Source of the DNA: Mesorhizobium sp. M4B.F.Ca.ET.203.01.1.1
GTDB lineage: Bacteria > Pseudomonadota > Alphaproteobacteria > Rhizobiales > Rhizobiaceae
Reading direction: 5' to 3'
DNA: 64,000 nucleotides
Assembly (NCBI RefSeq): GCF_004791025.1
Contig: NZ_SRUO01000006.1
Location: 124,001-188,000, forward strand
Shown: piece after piece, positions 24,421 to 32,448 of the stretch
Layout of the letters: each line of letters starts with the position of its first letter
Position numbering within the stretch: the first letter of the stretch is position 1
Notes under the pieces: generated by a model
Told to the model about the DNA's origin: nothing
Databases searched by the model: none
The model's input: only the letters and a program-made list of their open reading frames with translations
Made by a program: the position numbers and the translations under genes

Positions 24421-25392
24421 TTAGTTCCGCAGACTGAAAACAAACGGCGCGGTGCGGGTGACGCGGGCGCCGAGTTCGGGGGGCGGGGCCGGCACCGAGG
24501 CGCCTTGCAGCGCGCCGAGCGCCGCGCGGTCGAGGTCGGCGTCGCCGGAAGACCGCGCCAGCCGGGCGGAGACCACCCGGCCGGAGGAATCGACCGTGAA
24601 AGTCACGTTCGGGTTGCCTTCTGCCCGCCTCGACCGGGCCGCGCTCGGATAGCGCGTGTGCCGCCTGATCCACGCCGCCAGGCTGGAATTCCACCGCGCC
24701 GGGCCGGCGCCGAACCGTTGCGCTCCCTCCGTTGCCTTCGGCGCCGCCGTGCGCGCGGCCCGCCTGGCGTCGACGCTTGCCGCCATCGCCGTCTTAGCCG
24801 GCGCCGGCTTCTCCTTCTTCGGTTGCTGCTTGTCGACGGGCTTCTTCGCCTTGGCCTCGACCGGCTTCTTGGGTTCCGCCGGCGCATCCACCGGCTTCGG
24901 CTGCGGCAACGGGATGACGACTTCGGGCGCCACCGTCTCGACGACGTCCGGGACCACTTCGTCCAGCGGCTGCTGCTCGCTCAGCGCGGCGACCGTCGGC
25001 GCCGCCGGCGCGGTCGCCGCGGCCTCGACCGGCTGTTCGGCGGTCGGTTCCGCCTCTTCGGTAACCGGCTCAGGCGCCGGCTCGGTCACCGGTTTCACCG
25101 CCGTCACCGTCTCCGTTTCCTCGACCGGCTCGGCCTGGTCAGGCATCACCGTATCCGGCACCAGCGCCTCTTCCTGCACCGCGGGCGCGACCGCCAGCGG
25201 CGACATCTCGATCGCCAGCGCCGGCGGCGGCCCGCCATCGGCGGAATCGGCAAGATTGAAACTCTGCACCGCATAGGCGACAGCCACATGCGCGATCAGG
25301 ATCAGGGCGGCGGCAGCGGCCCACAGGCCGGTCTCGCGCACGCCGAAACGCGGCTGACCGATGCCGGACAGAGCAGCCGCTGCGCCAGTCAT
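24421..25392 (-). CDS. TonB family energy transducer
   Basis: 323 residues with the TonB plan: a single N-terminal membrane helix (GLWAAAAALILIAHVAVAYAV, about residues 23-43), a long Pro/Glu/Lys-rich periplasm-spanning region (residues 75-210), and a C-terminal TonB domain (RRHTRYPSAARSRRAEGNPN, FTVDSSGRVVSARLARSSG, APFVFSL). It transmits the proton-motive force to outer-membrane receptors for siderophores or haem. Its ATG overlaps the exbD stop by four bases (25389-25392), and exbB is directly upstream, so all three form one operon under the iron box at 26898. Confidence 0.92.
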   Translation of the reverse strand: MTGAAAALSGIGQPRFGVRETGLWAAAAALILIAHVAVAYAVQSFNLADSADGGPPPALAIEMSPLAVAPAVQEEALVPDTVMPDQAEPVEETETVTAVKPVTEPAPEPVTEEAEPTAEQPVEAAATAPAAPTVAALSEQQPLDEVVPDVVETVAPEVVIPLPQPKPVDAPAEPKKPVEAKAKKPVDKQQPKKEKPAPAKTAMAASVDARRAARTAAPKATEGAQRFGAGPARWNSSLAAWIRRHTRYPSAARSRRAEGNPNVTFTVDSSGRVVSARLARSSGDADLDRAALGALQGASVPAPPPELGARVTRTAPFVFSLRN

Positions 25393-25847
25393 GGGACTGC
25401 GCCTCCGCTCGCCGGCGCATCGGCCGAAGGCAGCGTCTCCAGGCCGACTAGCGCGATCTTGAGATAGCCGGCGGCGCGCAGCAGGTTCATCACTTCCATC
25501 AGCTCGCCATAGCCGACCGTCTTGTCAGCGCGCAGGAAGATGCGCGTCTGCTTGTCGCCCTTGGTGCGGCCGTCGAGCGAGGTGGCGAACATGGCGCGCG
25601 GCACGCTGTCATTGCCGATGGCGAGCGTAAGATCGCTCTTCAGCGTCAGGAACAGCGGCGTCTCGGGCCGCGGCGCCGGCGTCGCCGTCGAGCCCGGCAG
25701 ATCGACATTGACATCGACCGTCGCCAGCGGTGCGGCGACCATGAAGATGATCAACAGCACCAGGATGACGTCGATGAACGGGGTGACGTTGATCTCGTGG
25801 CTTTCCTCGAGATCCTCGCCCACCGTTTCGCGAATCCGCGCCGCCAT
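25389..25847 (-). CDS. exbD: TonB-system biopolymer transport protein ExbD
   Basis: 152 residues. One membrane helix carries the conserved Asp: HEINVTPFIDVILVLLIIFMVAAPL, where the D of PFIDV is the proton-path residue. The periplasmic part (TVDVNVDLPGSTA, DGRTKGDKQTRIFLRADKTVGYGELMEVMNLLRAAGY) matches ExbD/TolR. It forms the proton channel with ExbB and drives TonB. It starts six bases after the exbB stop and overlaps the tonB-like gene by four bases. Confidence 0.95.
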   Translation of the reverse strand: MAARIRETVGEDLEESHEINVTPFIDVILVLLIIFMVAAPLATVDVNVDLPGSTATPAPRPETPLFLTLKSDLTLAIGNDSVPRAMFATSLDGRTKGDKQTRIFLRADKTVGYGELMEVMNLLRAAGYLKIALVGLETLPSADAPASGGAVP

Positions 25848-25853
25848 GTCCGC

Positions 25854-26816
25854 TCACCCCGCCGCGATCGTGCCTGCCGGCGGCACGGTGCGGAAATCGA
25901 GGTCGCGGCTGACCAGCCGCTCGACGCCGGCGGCGGCATCGGCAAGGATCTGCCGGTAGCCGGCTATGGAGCGGGCAAAGACGTTGTAGATGACCACCGC
26001 CGGGATAGCCGCCACCAAACCCATAGCGGTGGCAAGCAGGGCTTCGGCGATGCCGGGCGCAACGACCGCCAGATTGGTGGTCTGCGCCTGCGAGATGCCG
26101 ATAAACGCGTTCATGATGCCCCACACCGTACCGAACAGGCCGACGAAGGGCGCCGTCGAGCCGATCGTCGCGAGCAAGCCGGTGCCGCGCGACATGCGCC
26201 GCGCCGCCGCCGCCTCGATGCGCGACAGCCTGGAAGTGACGCGCTCCTTCAGGCCGTCGCCGGAGACATGGCCGAGCGCGCCGGCCGAAAGCGCGGCCTC
26301 CTCCTCGGCCGCGCGCACCAGCAGCGCGCCAGGGCCATTGTTGTGGCCGAGCGCGCGGCCCGCTTGCATTAGCGTCGCGGCATTGCCGATCGCCTGCGCG
26401 GCGCGGCGCGCCCTCAGCTTGCCGCCGAGGATCTCCAGCGACTTGGCCAGCCAGATCGTCCAGGTGACCAGCGAGGCGAAGGCGAGGCCGACCATCACCG
26501 CCTTGACGATGATGTCGGCGGCCACGAACATGCCCCAGGGTGACAGATCGTGCGGCAGTGTCAGCGCGATCGCCGTCGACGGCTCACCGCCGGCGGCGGT
26601 CGGAGCCGGCTGAACGCCCGGCTGCGGTGCAACGGGAGCAGCCATGGCGGGAGCGGTTGTCGCGGGCGCCGCCGCAGCCGGTTGCTGCGTGGCAGGGGTC
26701 GCCGCCGGCGCCTGCACGGCCGGAGCTGGCGTCGACGATTGCTCCTGCGCGACGACCGCGCCTGCCGACAGGATGAACGCTGCGGCCAGCGCCGCGAAAA
26801 GACCATGTCCAGCCAC
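25854..26816 (-). CDS. exbB: TonB-system energizer ExbB
   Basis: 320 residues from a GTG at 26816, preferred because AGGAAGG lies seven bases before it; TTG at 26834 would add six residues over that site. A signal sequence ([22 protein letters not shown]) and a long Ala/Pro/Gln linker precede the MotA/TolQ/ExbB core with three membrane helices, including [25 protein letters not shown] and [20 protein letters not shown]. The extended N-terminus is typical of alphaproteobacterial ExbB. First gene of the exbB-exbD-tonB operon; the promoter region has a RirA-type box. Confidence 0.95.
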   Translation of the reverse strand: MAGHGLFAALAAAFILSAGAVVAQEQSSTPAPAVQAPAATPATQQPAAAAPATTAPAMAAPVAPQPGVQPAPTAAGGEPSTAIALTLPHDLSPWGMFVAADIIVKAVMVGLAFASLVTWTIWLAKSLEILGGKLRARRAAQAIGNAATLMQAGRALGHNNGPGALLVRAAEEEAALSAGALGHVSGDGLKERVTSRLSRIEAAAARRMSRGTGLLATIGSTAPFVGLFGTVWGIMNAFIGISQAQTTNLAVVAPGIAEALLATAMGLVAAIPAVVIYNVFARSIAGYRQILADAAAGVERLVSRDLDFRTVPPAGTIAAG

Positions 26817-26886
26817 GCTCTGGCCTTCCTGCAACTCGGGCTTGCGCGATCGTCGACAACCGGTTTCCGGCTGCCATCAACGGTTG

Positions 26887-26914
26887 ACTATAAAACATGA
26901 GTTTACTAGTCAAC
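26887..26914 (-). promoter_or_regulatory. exbB promoter with a TGA-N9-TCA iron box
   Basis: On the minus strand TTGACT (26908-26913) and TATAGT (26887-26892) are spaced 15 bases, a plausible sigma-70 promoter reading toward exbB. Between them 26898-26912 reads TGA-N9-TCA, the IRO-box form bound by RirA in rhizobia. The whole is bracketed by an inverted repeat GTTGACTA/TAGTCAAC (26883-26890, 26907-26914). This position would let an iron-loaded repressor block the promoter. Confidence 0.6.
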
Positions 26915-27080
26915 TATGAAGATGACTTTTTGGATCAACAAAAAATGTCATGGCGTTCCAACGCAAGGCCGAATTGCGCCTTGCTGCCCAACGTGCGCCT
27001 CTGCGGAGGGCAATGATCCTGCCTATGGACTGCGGTGCCATCTCCGGCCACGATAGCGGCGGCAAGCGCGAGGCAAGCCG

Positions 27081-27755
27081 ATGATCAAGGCGATCCCGTT
27101 CGATTTCCCCTATGACGGCCGGCTGGTGCCGGGACACACCGCGCTGCTGGTCATCGACCTGCAGGAGGATTTCCTGTCGCCGACAGGCTACTTCGCCAGA
27201 AAGGGCTATGACCCTTCGCCGCTCAGGGCGATCCTGCCGGCGGTCAACCGGCTGATCGCGGCTGCGCGCGCCGCCGGCCTGACCATCGTGCACACCAGGC
27301 AAGGCTACCGCGCCGACATGGCCGACATGACGCCTTACGAGAAATGGCGCCGCCAGCGGGCAGGGCTCGACGGCACCGACATCCTGCTACGCTCCAGCCC
27401 CGGTTTCCAGATCGTCGCCGATATCGAGGTCGCGCCGCAGGACATCGTCGTCGACAACACCTGCAACGGCGCCTTCACCTACACCGACCTGGAGCTGGTC
27501 CTGCGCGCACGCGGCATCACGCATCTCCTGTTCACGGGATGCACGACCGACGTATGCGTCCACACCACGCTGCGTGAGGCGTGCGACCGCAACTTCCAGT
27601 GCCTGACGATCTCGGACGCCTGCGCCAGCGGCGACTGGCAGGCGCATGAAGCCGCGCTTCACATGGTGACGGTCGAGGACGGCGTCTTCGGCGCGCTGGC
27701 GGATTCGGACGCCGTTATCGAAGCGCTGGCCCGGCTTGCCGGCGGGCCGCGCTGA
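27081..27755 (+). CDS. isochorismatase-family cysteine hydrolase
   Basis: 224 residues of the cysteine hydrolase superfamily that includes RutB, N-carbamoylsarcosine amidase and biuret hydrolase. The first catalytic Asp is in LLVIDLQEDF, and the nucleophile is a Cys of LLFTGCTTDVCVHTTLREA. The central Lys usually seen after the first third is not obvious, though VDNTCNGAF covers the corresponding cis-peptide region. The substrate is probably an amide or ureido compound. It is convergent with the LLM oxidoreductase gene (8 bases apart), and the nearby transporter looks nucleoside-type, which hints at pyrimidine or purine catabolism. Confidence 0.85.
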   Translation: MIKAIPFDFPYDGRLVPGHTALLVIDLQEDFLSPTGYFARKGYDPSPLRAILPAVNRLIAAARAAGLTIVHTRQGYRADMADMTPYEKWRRQRAGLDGTDILLRSSPGFQIVADIEVAPQDIVVDNTCNGAFTYTDLELVLRARGITHLLFTGCTTDVCVHTTLREACDRNFQCLTISDACASGDWQAHEAALHMVTVEDGVFGALADSDAVIEALARLAGGPR

Positions 27756-27763
27756 CGACCCGG

Positions 27764-28705
27764 TCAGGCCGGGGCGCGGGATTGCGATGGCAGGCGCGGC
27801 ACGAATGCGCCGGGCTGCGTCACGCTGTTCTCGAGACGCGCCAGTGAATTGGCGACGAGCGTGACCATTTCGCGGCCCGTCGTCGCGATCTCGCGCGAAC
27901 GGTCGATCCCGCCGACCATGAATTCATGGATGCCGAGCGCCGCATAGGGCAGCAGCGACAGCGCGATCTCGGCCGGCGACCCGGAAACCGCGACCGCCTT
28001 GTGCTCGGCGATACCTTCATCCTTTTGCGAACGGATGCGCACGGGCAGCGCGAAGCGCAGTTTGCCGACCCTTCCATGCTCGGCGGCGGCGGCGCGCACG
28101 CGCTCGATCAACTGGCCGACCTCGTCCGGCGAACCGGCCGACAATTCGAACACATCCGCGTGCCGGCCGGCGACCCTGAGCGCCGTTCCCGACTGGCCGC
28201 CAAGCCGGATCGTCACGTCGGCGCCGTGCGGGCCCTTGCGCGGCACATAACCGCCTTTGACGCTGTAGAAGGCGCCTTCATGGTCGAACGGCCTGTCGTT
28301 CGACCACAGGCGCTTCAGAAGCACCAGATATTCATCGATGCGCTGCCACACCACGGTGTGCCCGACCGGCCGCGCCTCGGCATCCTCGTCGCTGAGCGGC
28401 TCGCTGAGCATCCTCAGCGACAGGCGGCCACCGCTCCTGGCAGCGAGCGCCGCAAGCTGCCTGGCCGCCACCGTCGGCTCGACGACGCCGGCCCAGTGGG
28501 TCAGCACCACCTCCAGCGACGCGGTGCGCTTCAGCGCCTGCGCGGCTATGTCCATATTGGTGAGCAGGCCGGCCGGATCGTCGACGACGATCTTCTGGAA
28601 GCCGACATCCTCGATCAGCGACAGTTTCGTCGCGGTCTCGGCGAAATCATAGAAGAAGCTGCCATTGGCAGACTTGCCCGGAACATGCGTGAACTCGATC
28701 GGCAT
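27764..28705 (-). CDS. LLM-class flavin-dependent oxidoreductase
   Basis: 313 residues from the ATG at 28705, which has GGAGG eight bases upstream; a longer open frame reaches 29002 but runs through non-coding sequence and over a small gene. Bacterial luciferase-like fold: MPIEFTHVPGKS start, then ALKRTASLEVVLTHWAGVVEP, RLSLRMLSEP, and YVPRKGPHGADVTIRLGGQSGTA... toward the flavin phosphate site. Relatives include SsuD and RutA, FMNH2-dependent monooxygenases. Substrate unknown. Confidence 0.87.
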   Translation of the reverse strand: MPIEFTHVPGKSANGSFFYDFAETATKLSLIEDVGFQKIVVDDPAGLLTNMDIAAQALKRTASLEVVLTHWAGVVEPTVAARQLAALAARSGGRLSLRMLSEPLSDEDAEARPVGHTVVWQRIDEYLVLLKRLWSNDRPFDHEGAFYSVKGGYVPRKGPHGADVTIRLGGQSGTALRVAGRHADVFELSAGSPDEVGQLIERVRAAAAEHGRVGKLRFALPVRIRSQKDEGIAEHKAVAVSGSPAEIALSLLPYAALGIHEFMVGGIDRSREIATTGREMVTLVANSLARLENSVTQPGAFVPRLPSQSRAPA

Positions 28706-28835
28706 TGCCATCTCCTCCATCACGTTTGGAATCGCATATCGAAACCACAGGGCGCGGGAAAACGCGCCGCTGACGCGGCTCACTAAACTCCGGTTGCCTG
28801 AAAGCGTTAGGCCGCCACCCCGTGGTTCCCGCGCC

Positions 28836-28985
28836 TCAGGGAATGAGCCCCAGAACGACTGCCCCGGTGAACGCGAACGCAAGCGTGAAAACGAGATAGG
28901 CGAAGGCCCCGCCATAGGCCGGCCGCCAGCTCTGGCCGATGGTTTGGCCTCTGCGGTCTGTCTGGGTGTTTTGGTAATAGGACAT
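28836..28985 (-). CDS. short single-helix membrane protein (49 residues)
   Basis: A short frame with GGAGG five bases before its ATG at 28985. The first half is polar (MSYYQNTQTDRRGQTIG), the second is one membrane helix (AYLVFTLAFAFTGAVVLGLI) ending in Pro. Clean start site, clear hydrophobic segment and compact stop make it a likely real gene. It lies upstream of the LLM gene on the same strand. Family and function unknown. Confidence 0.6.
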   Translation of the reverse strand: MSYYQNTQTDRRGQTIGQSWRPAYGGAFAYLVFTLAFAFTGAVVLGLIP

Positions 28986-29268
28986 ATCGGCCTCCGTCTC
29001 ACCCTTAATCTATAAAGTTAGTAGACTTTGTCGATTGCTATTTTCCCGCGATCCGCAGAACGAATTTCTCATATCGCGCTGGACATTGGTTTGGCTTGCT
29101 GCGTCTGCCCTATCCAGGGGAAACGGCTGCGGAGACGATCACGCCTGGGGTTTCCGTGGTCGTGCTGGAGCCGGTGTGGCGGGGATGCGGCCAGCGAGCT
29201 TGGCCATCCGACACGCGCGGGTTAGCATCGCTGCCGGTTCACGCGTGAAGCATCAACAGGAGAAAACA

Positions 29269-30036
29269 ATGGGCGGAAGGCTGGCGGGCAAGGTTGCCAT
29301 CATCTCGGGCGGCGCGACGGGCATGGGCGGGGCGGCTTCCGAGCTGTTCGCGGCGGAAGGCGCAAAGGTGGCGATCGTCGATCGCAACGGCGAAGCGGCG
29401 GCGGCGACCGCGGCTGCGATCCGCGCCCGCGGCCATGTCGCCGAGCATTTCGTTGCCGATGTTTCCGACGAGGCGCAGGTCGAAGCGGCGGCGATGGCGG
29501 CGGCGGCAAAGCTTGGTCCGGTCACCGTGCTGTTCAATCACGCCGGCACCATCGTCATAAAGCCGTTCCTGGAGACGACGCTCACGGAATGGGACTGGCT
29601 GCATGCCGTCAACGTCCGCTCGATGTTCCTGATGACGCGCGCGGTGCTGCCCGGCATGATCGCGGCCGGCGGCGGTTCGATCGTCTGCACCTCGTCGATC
29701 TCGGCGGTGGCGGCGACGCCGAACGAGGTGCTCTACGACACCACCAAGGGCGCCTGCCACATGTTCGCCCGCGCCATCGCGGTCGAGTTCCGCGACCGCA
29801 ACATTCGCTGCAACGCCGTCTGCCCCGGCTTCATCCGCACCCCGCACGGGCTGCGCGAGGTGGCCGACCTAGGGAAACTTGGCGTCGACGTCTCCGACGC
29901 GGCACTCGCCGCCCAGCAGGGCCGCATCGGCGAGCCGGAAGAAGTGGCGAAGGCCGCGCTGTTTCTGGCCAGCGACGAATCCAGCTTCGTCAACGGCGCG
30001 CATCTCTTCGTCGACAACGCCTTTACGGCGATGTGA
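29269..30036 (+). CDS. short-chain dehydrogenase/reductase
   Basis: 255 residues from the ATG at 29269, preceded by AGGAG (29258-29262); the open frame reaches back to 29035 but has no family resemblance there. Classical SDR: VAIISGGATGMGGAASELF cofactor motif, Asp after the second strand (AIVDRNG), LFNHAGTI in place of NNAG, Ser in CTSSIS, and the YDTTKGA Tyr-x-x-x-Lys. C-terminal SFVNGAHLFVDNAFTAM is normal. Likely NAD-dependent. It converges on the BMP-type ABC operon across a palindromic repeat. Substrate unknown. Confidence 0.9.
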   Translation: MGGRLAGKVAIISGGATGMGGAASELFAAEGAKVAIVDRNGEAAAATAAAIRARGHVAEHFVADVSDEAQVEAAAMAAAAKLGPVTVLFNHAGTIVIKPFLETTLTEWDWLHAVNVRSMFLMTRAVLPGMIAAGGGSIVCTSSISAVAATPNEVLYDTTKGACHMFARAIAVEFRDRNIRCNAVCPGFIRTPHGLREVADLGKLGVDVSDAALAAQQGRIGEPEEVAKAALFLASDESSFVNGAHLFVDNAFTAM

Positions 30037-30048
30037 AGCGTCCCAAGC

Positions 30049-30210
30049 TTGGCGCCCTTCCTCTCCCCCGTCGATCGGGGGAGAGGTGTCGAGCGCAGCT
30101 CGACGGAGTGGGGGTCGACCCTCGACGCGGTGCAGGGAGTTTCCTGCGCATCGGTTGGCGACGGGTGCGAGGTGGTTCCCCCGCTCCGGAGGGAGAGGAA
30201 AGGGCGCCAA
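30049..30210. repeat. inverted-repeat intergenic element, type C
   Basis: The ends TTGGCGCCCTTCCTCTCCC (30049-30067) and GGGAGAGGAAAGGGCGCCAA (30191-30210) are inverse copies with one extra base. Inside is a hairpin CCTCTCCCCCGTCGATCGGGGGAGAGG and a second, GTCGAGC/GCTCGAC. It occupies the gap between the convergent SDR and permease genes. A shortened relative is at 7560-7622. Confidence 0.8.
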
Positions 30211-30215
30211 GTCCT

Positions 30216-31160
30216 CTAACGCTCCTCCTTGCGGAACGGCTTGAGCAGCGCCGAGGGCGCGACCGCGTTGCGCGACATGAAGGCCATAGCGACGATGGTG
30301 AAGATGAAGGGCAGCATCAGGAAGGCTTCGTAGGGGATGTGGCCGAGCCCGCTCGCCTGCATCCTGAGCTGCAGCGCGTCGACGAAGGCGAACAGCAGCG
30401 CCGCCCCCGCCGAGCGCCACGGGTCCCAGCGGCCGAACACGACCAGCGCGATCGCCACCCAGCCGCGCCCGGACACCACGCCGAAGGTGAAGGCGTTGAA
30501 CTGCGCCATAGTGAGGAATGCGCCGGCAAGGCCCATCAGCGCGCCGCCAAGGATCACCGCCTGGAAGCGCGTGCCAATCACGCTGACGCCGGCCGAGTCA
30601 GCGGCGCGCGGGTTCTCGCCGACCATGCGCACGGAGAGCCCCCATGGCGTGCGGTAGAGCACAAAGGCGGCGAGCGGAACGGCGATGATCGCCAGATAGA
30701 CAAGCGTGAACTGGTTGAACACCGCCGGGCCGAGGATCGGAATGTCCGAAAGCAGCGGGATCGGCTCGGGCTGGAAACCCTTGATGCTCGGTGGCACCGA
30801 CTGCTGGCCGAAGATCAGCCGGTAGAGGAAATACGCGAGCCCTGAGCAGAACAGCGTCACGCCGATGCCGCAGACATGCTGGCTGAGGCCCAGCGCCACC
30901 GTGAACAGCGCATGCACCGCGCCCATCAGCGCGCCGGTCGCCACGGCCACCAGCACGCCGAGCCACAGGCTGCCGCTGAGGCTGGTGGCGGTGAAGCCGG
31001 CCATTGCCGACAACAGAATGATGCCTTCGATGCCGAGATTGAGCACGCCGGCACGCTCGGAAAACATTTCGCCGAGCGTGGCGAAGGCGAGCGGCGTGGC
31101 GATGCGGATGATGGCGGCGAGGAAGCCGACCTGGAAAATCTGCTCGAACACCGCGCTCAT
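30216..31160 (-). CDS. nucleoside-type ABC transporter permease 2
   Basis: 314 residues, eight or more hydrophobic segments, of the BPD_transp_2 family (YufQ/NupC type): GEMFSERAGVLNLGIEGIILLSAM near the start and GENPRAADSAGVSVIGTRFQAVILGGALMG as the cytoplasmic coupling loop. It pairs with the permease 31157-32206, whose stop it overlaps by four bases. With the BMP-type binding protein and double-domain ATPase upstream it makes a complete transporter of the type that imports purine nucleosides in several bacteria. Exact ligand not provable here. Confidence 0.92.
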   Translation of the reverse strand: MSAVFEQIFQVGFLAAIIRIATPLAFATLGEMFSERAGVLNLGIEGIILLSAMAGFTATSLSGSLWLGVLVAVATGALMGAVHALFTVALGLSQHVCGIGVTLFCSGLAYFLYRLIFGQQSVPPSIKGFQPEPIPLLSDIPILGPAVFNQFTLVYLAIIAVPLAAFVLYRTPWGLSVRMVGENPRAADSAGVSVIGTRFQAVILGGALMGLAGAFLTMAQFNAFTFGVVSGRGWVAIALVVFGRWDPWRSAGAALLFAFVDALQLRMQASGLGHIPYEAFLMLPFIFTIVAMAFMSRNAVAPSALLKPFRKEER

Positions 31161-32206
31161 GTCGCTACCCGCCGAATTCGATAGGCGGTGAACAGCAGCG
31201 CCACCAGCATGGCAAGCAGCGCCGTGCCCTGGATGACGTCGCTCAGGAAAGCCGGCACGCCGGTCGCCCGCGACATCGCCTCGGCCCCGGTCATCACCGC
31301 GGCAAGGAAGAGCGCCGCCGGCACCACGCCGAGCGGATTAAGCCTGGCCAGCATGGCAACGACAATGCCGGAATAGCCGTAGCCGGGCGAAATGTCGCTC
31401 ATCACCTGGAAATGCACGCCGCCGACCTCGCCGACGCCGGCCAGGCCCGCCAGCGCGCCGGAGAGCAGCGCGGTCGAGATGAGCACGCGCTGCACGTTGA
31501 TGCCGCCGTAGCGGGCGGCTTCCGGATTCTCGCCGGTGACACGGATGCGGAAGCCGAGCGTCGTGCGCGCGATCAGGAACCAGACCAGGGGCGCCGCGAT
31601 CAGCGCCGCCACGACGCCGAGATGCAGGCGCGTACCCTCGACCAGCACCGGGAAATTGGCCGAATCCTCGATAGGCGGCGAGATCGGATAGCCGCTGAAG
31701 CTATCCTTCCACGGCCCCTCGATCAGCGCCATCAGCGCGTAATAGATGACCGAGTTGAGCAGCAGCGAACTGACCACGTCGTCGACCTTGAATTTGACGC
31801 GCAGCGTCGCCGGCACCAGCGCCACGGCGGCGCCGGCCGCGGCACCCGCCAGCGCCATCAGGAGCATGGCGAGAGTGCCCGGCATCGGGATGGCGCCGAC
31901 GAAGCAACTCGCCACGGCGCCCGCCAGCAACTGGCCCTCGGCACCGATGTTCCAGAATTTTGCCCGGAAGGCGACCGCCACCGCCAGGCCGGTTAAGATC
32001 ATCGGCGCGGCGCGCACCAGCGTCTCGGTGATGGCGTAGCTGTCGCCGAGCGAGGCCGACAGCATCACGCCATAAGCCTCGATCACGCCGGCGCCGGCCA
32101 CCGCTATCAGCCCGCTGCAAAGGACGAGCGCGGCGCCGATCGCAAGCAGCGGCAGCGCCAGATTGAACCAGGCCGGAGTGCTGGTGCGGGCTTCCAGGCG
32201 AAACAT
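31157..32206 (-). CDS. nucleoside-type ABC transporter permease 1
   Basis: 349 residues from the ATG at 32206 (MFRLEARTSTPAWFNLALPLL); the longer open frame back to 32326 runs into a repeat element. BPD_transp_2 family (YufP/NupB type): GLAVAVAFRAKFWNIGAEGQLL and GENPEAARYGGINVQRVLIST are the typical coupling segments. The gap to the ATPase gene upstream is filled by a type A repeat, so expression of the permeases may differ from that of the ATPase. Confidence 0.92.
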   Translation of the reverse strand: MFRLEARTSTPAWFNLALPLLAIGAALVLCSGLIAVAGAGVIEAYGVMLSASLGDSYAITETLVRAAPMILTGLAVAVAFRAKFWNIGAEGQLLAGAVASCFVGAIPMPGTLAMLLMALAGAAAGAAVALVPATLRVKFKVDDVVSSLLLNSVIYYALMALIEGPWKDSFSGYPISPPIEDSANFPVLVEGTRLHLGVVAALIAAPLVWFLIARTTLGFRIRVTGENPEAARYGGINVQRVLISTALLSGALAGLAGVGEVGGVHFQVMSDISPGYGYSGIVVAMLARLNPLGVVPAALFLAAVMTGAEAMSRATGVPAFLSDVIQGTALLAMLVALLFTAYRIRRVAT

Positions 32207-32232
32207 CAGGCGTGGCCCTCCGCTCGCCAGAT

Positions 32233-32421
32233 GTCGGCGCCGCCCCTCATCCGCCTGCCGGCACCTTCTCCCCGTATAGTGACGGGGAGAAGGGGGCTGG
32301 CCGCAGCCGTCACACCCTTCTTGCAACGCTCGCGATTGGCGAAATCATCGATGAAAGCGCCCCTCTCCCCGTCACTATACGGGGAGAGGATGCCGGCAGG
32401 CAGGTGAGGGGCGGCGCCGAC
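32233..32421. repeat. type A repeat with perfect 17-bp terminal inverted repeats
   Basis: GTCGGCGCCGCCCCTCA at 32233-32249 is matched exactly by its reverse complement at 32405-32421. Inside are two CTCCCCGT/ACGGGGAG hairpins with a GTATAGTGAC loop. It lies within an operon, between the ATPase and permease genes. Compare 11886-12062, which has the same internal order but diverged ends. Confidence 0.85.
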
Positions 32422-32448
32422 GTTCGAAATCAGAGGCAAACCCACGCT

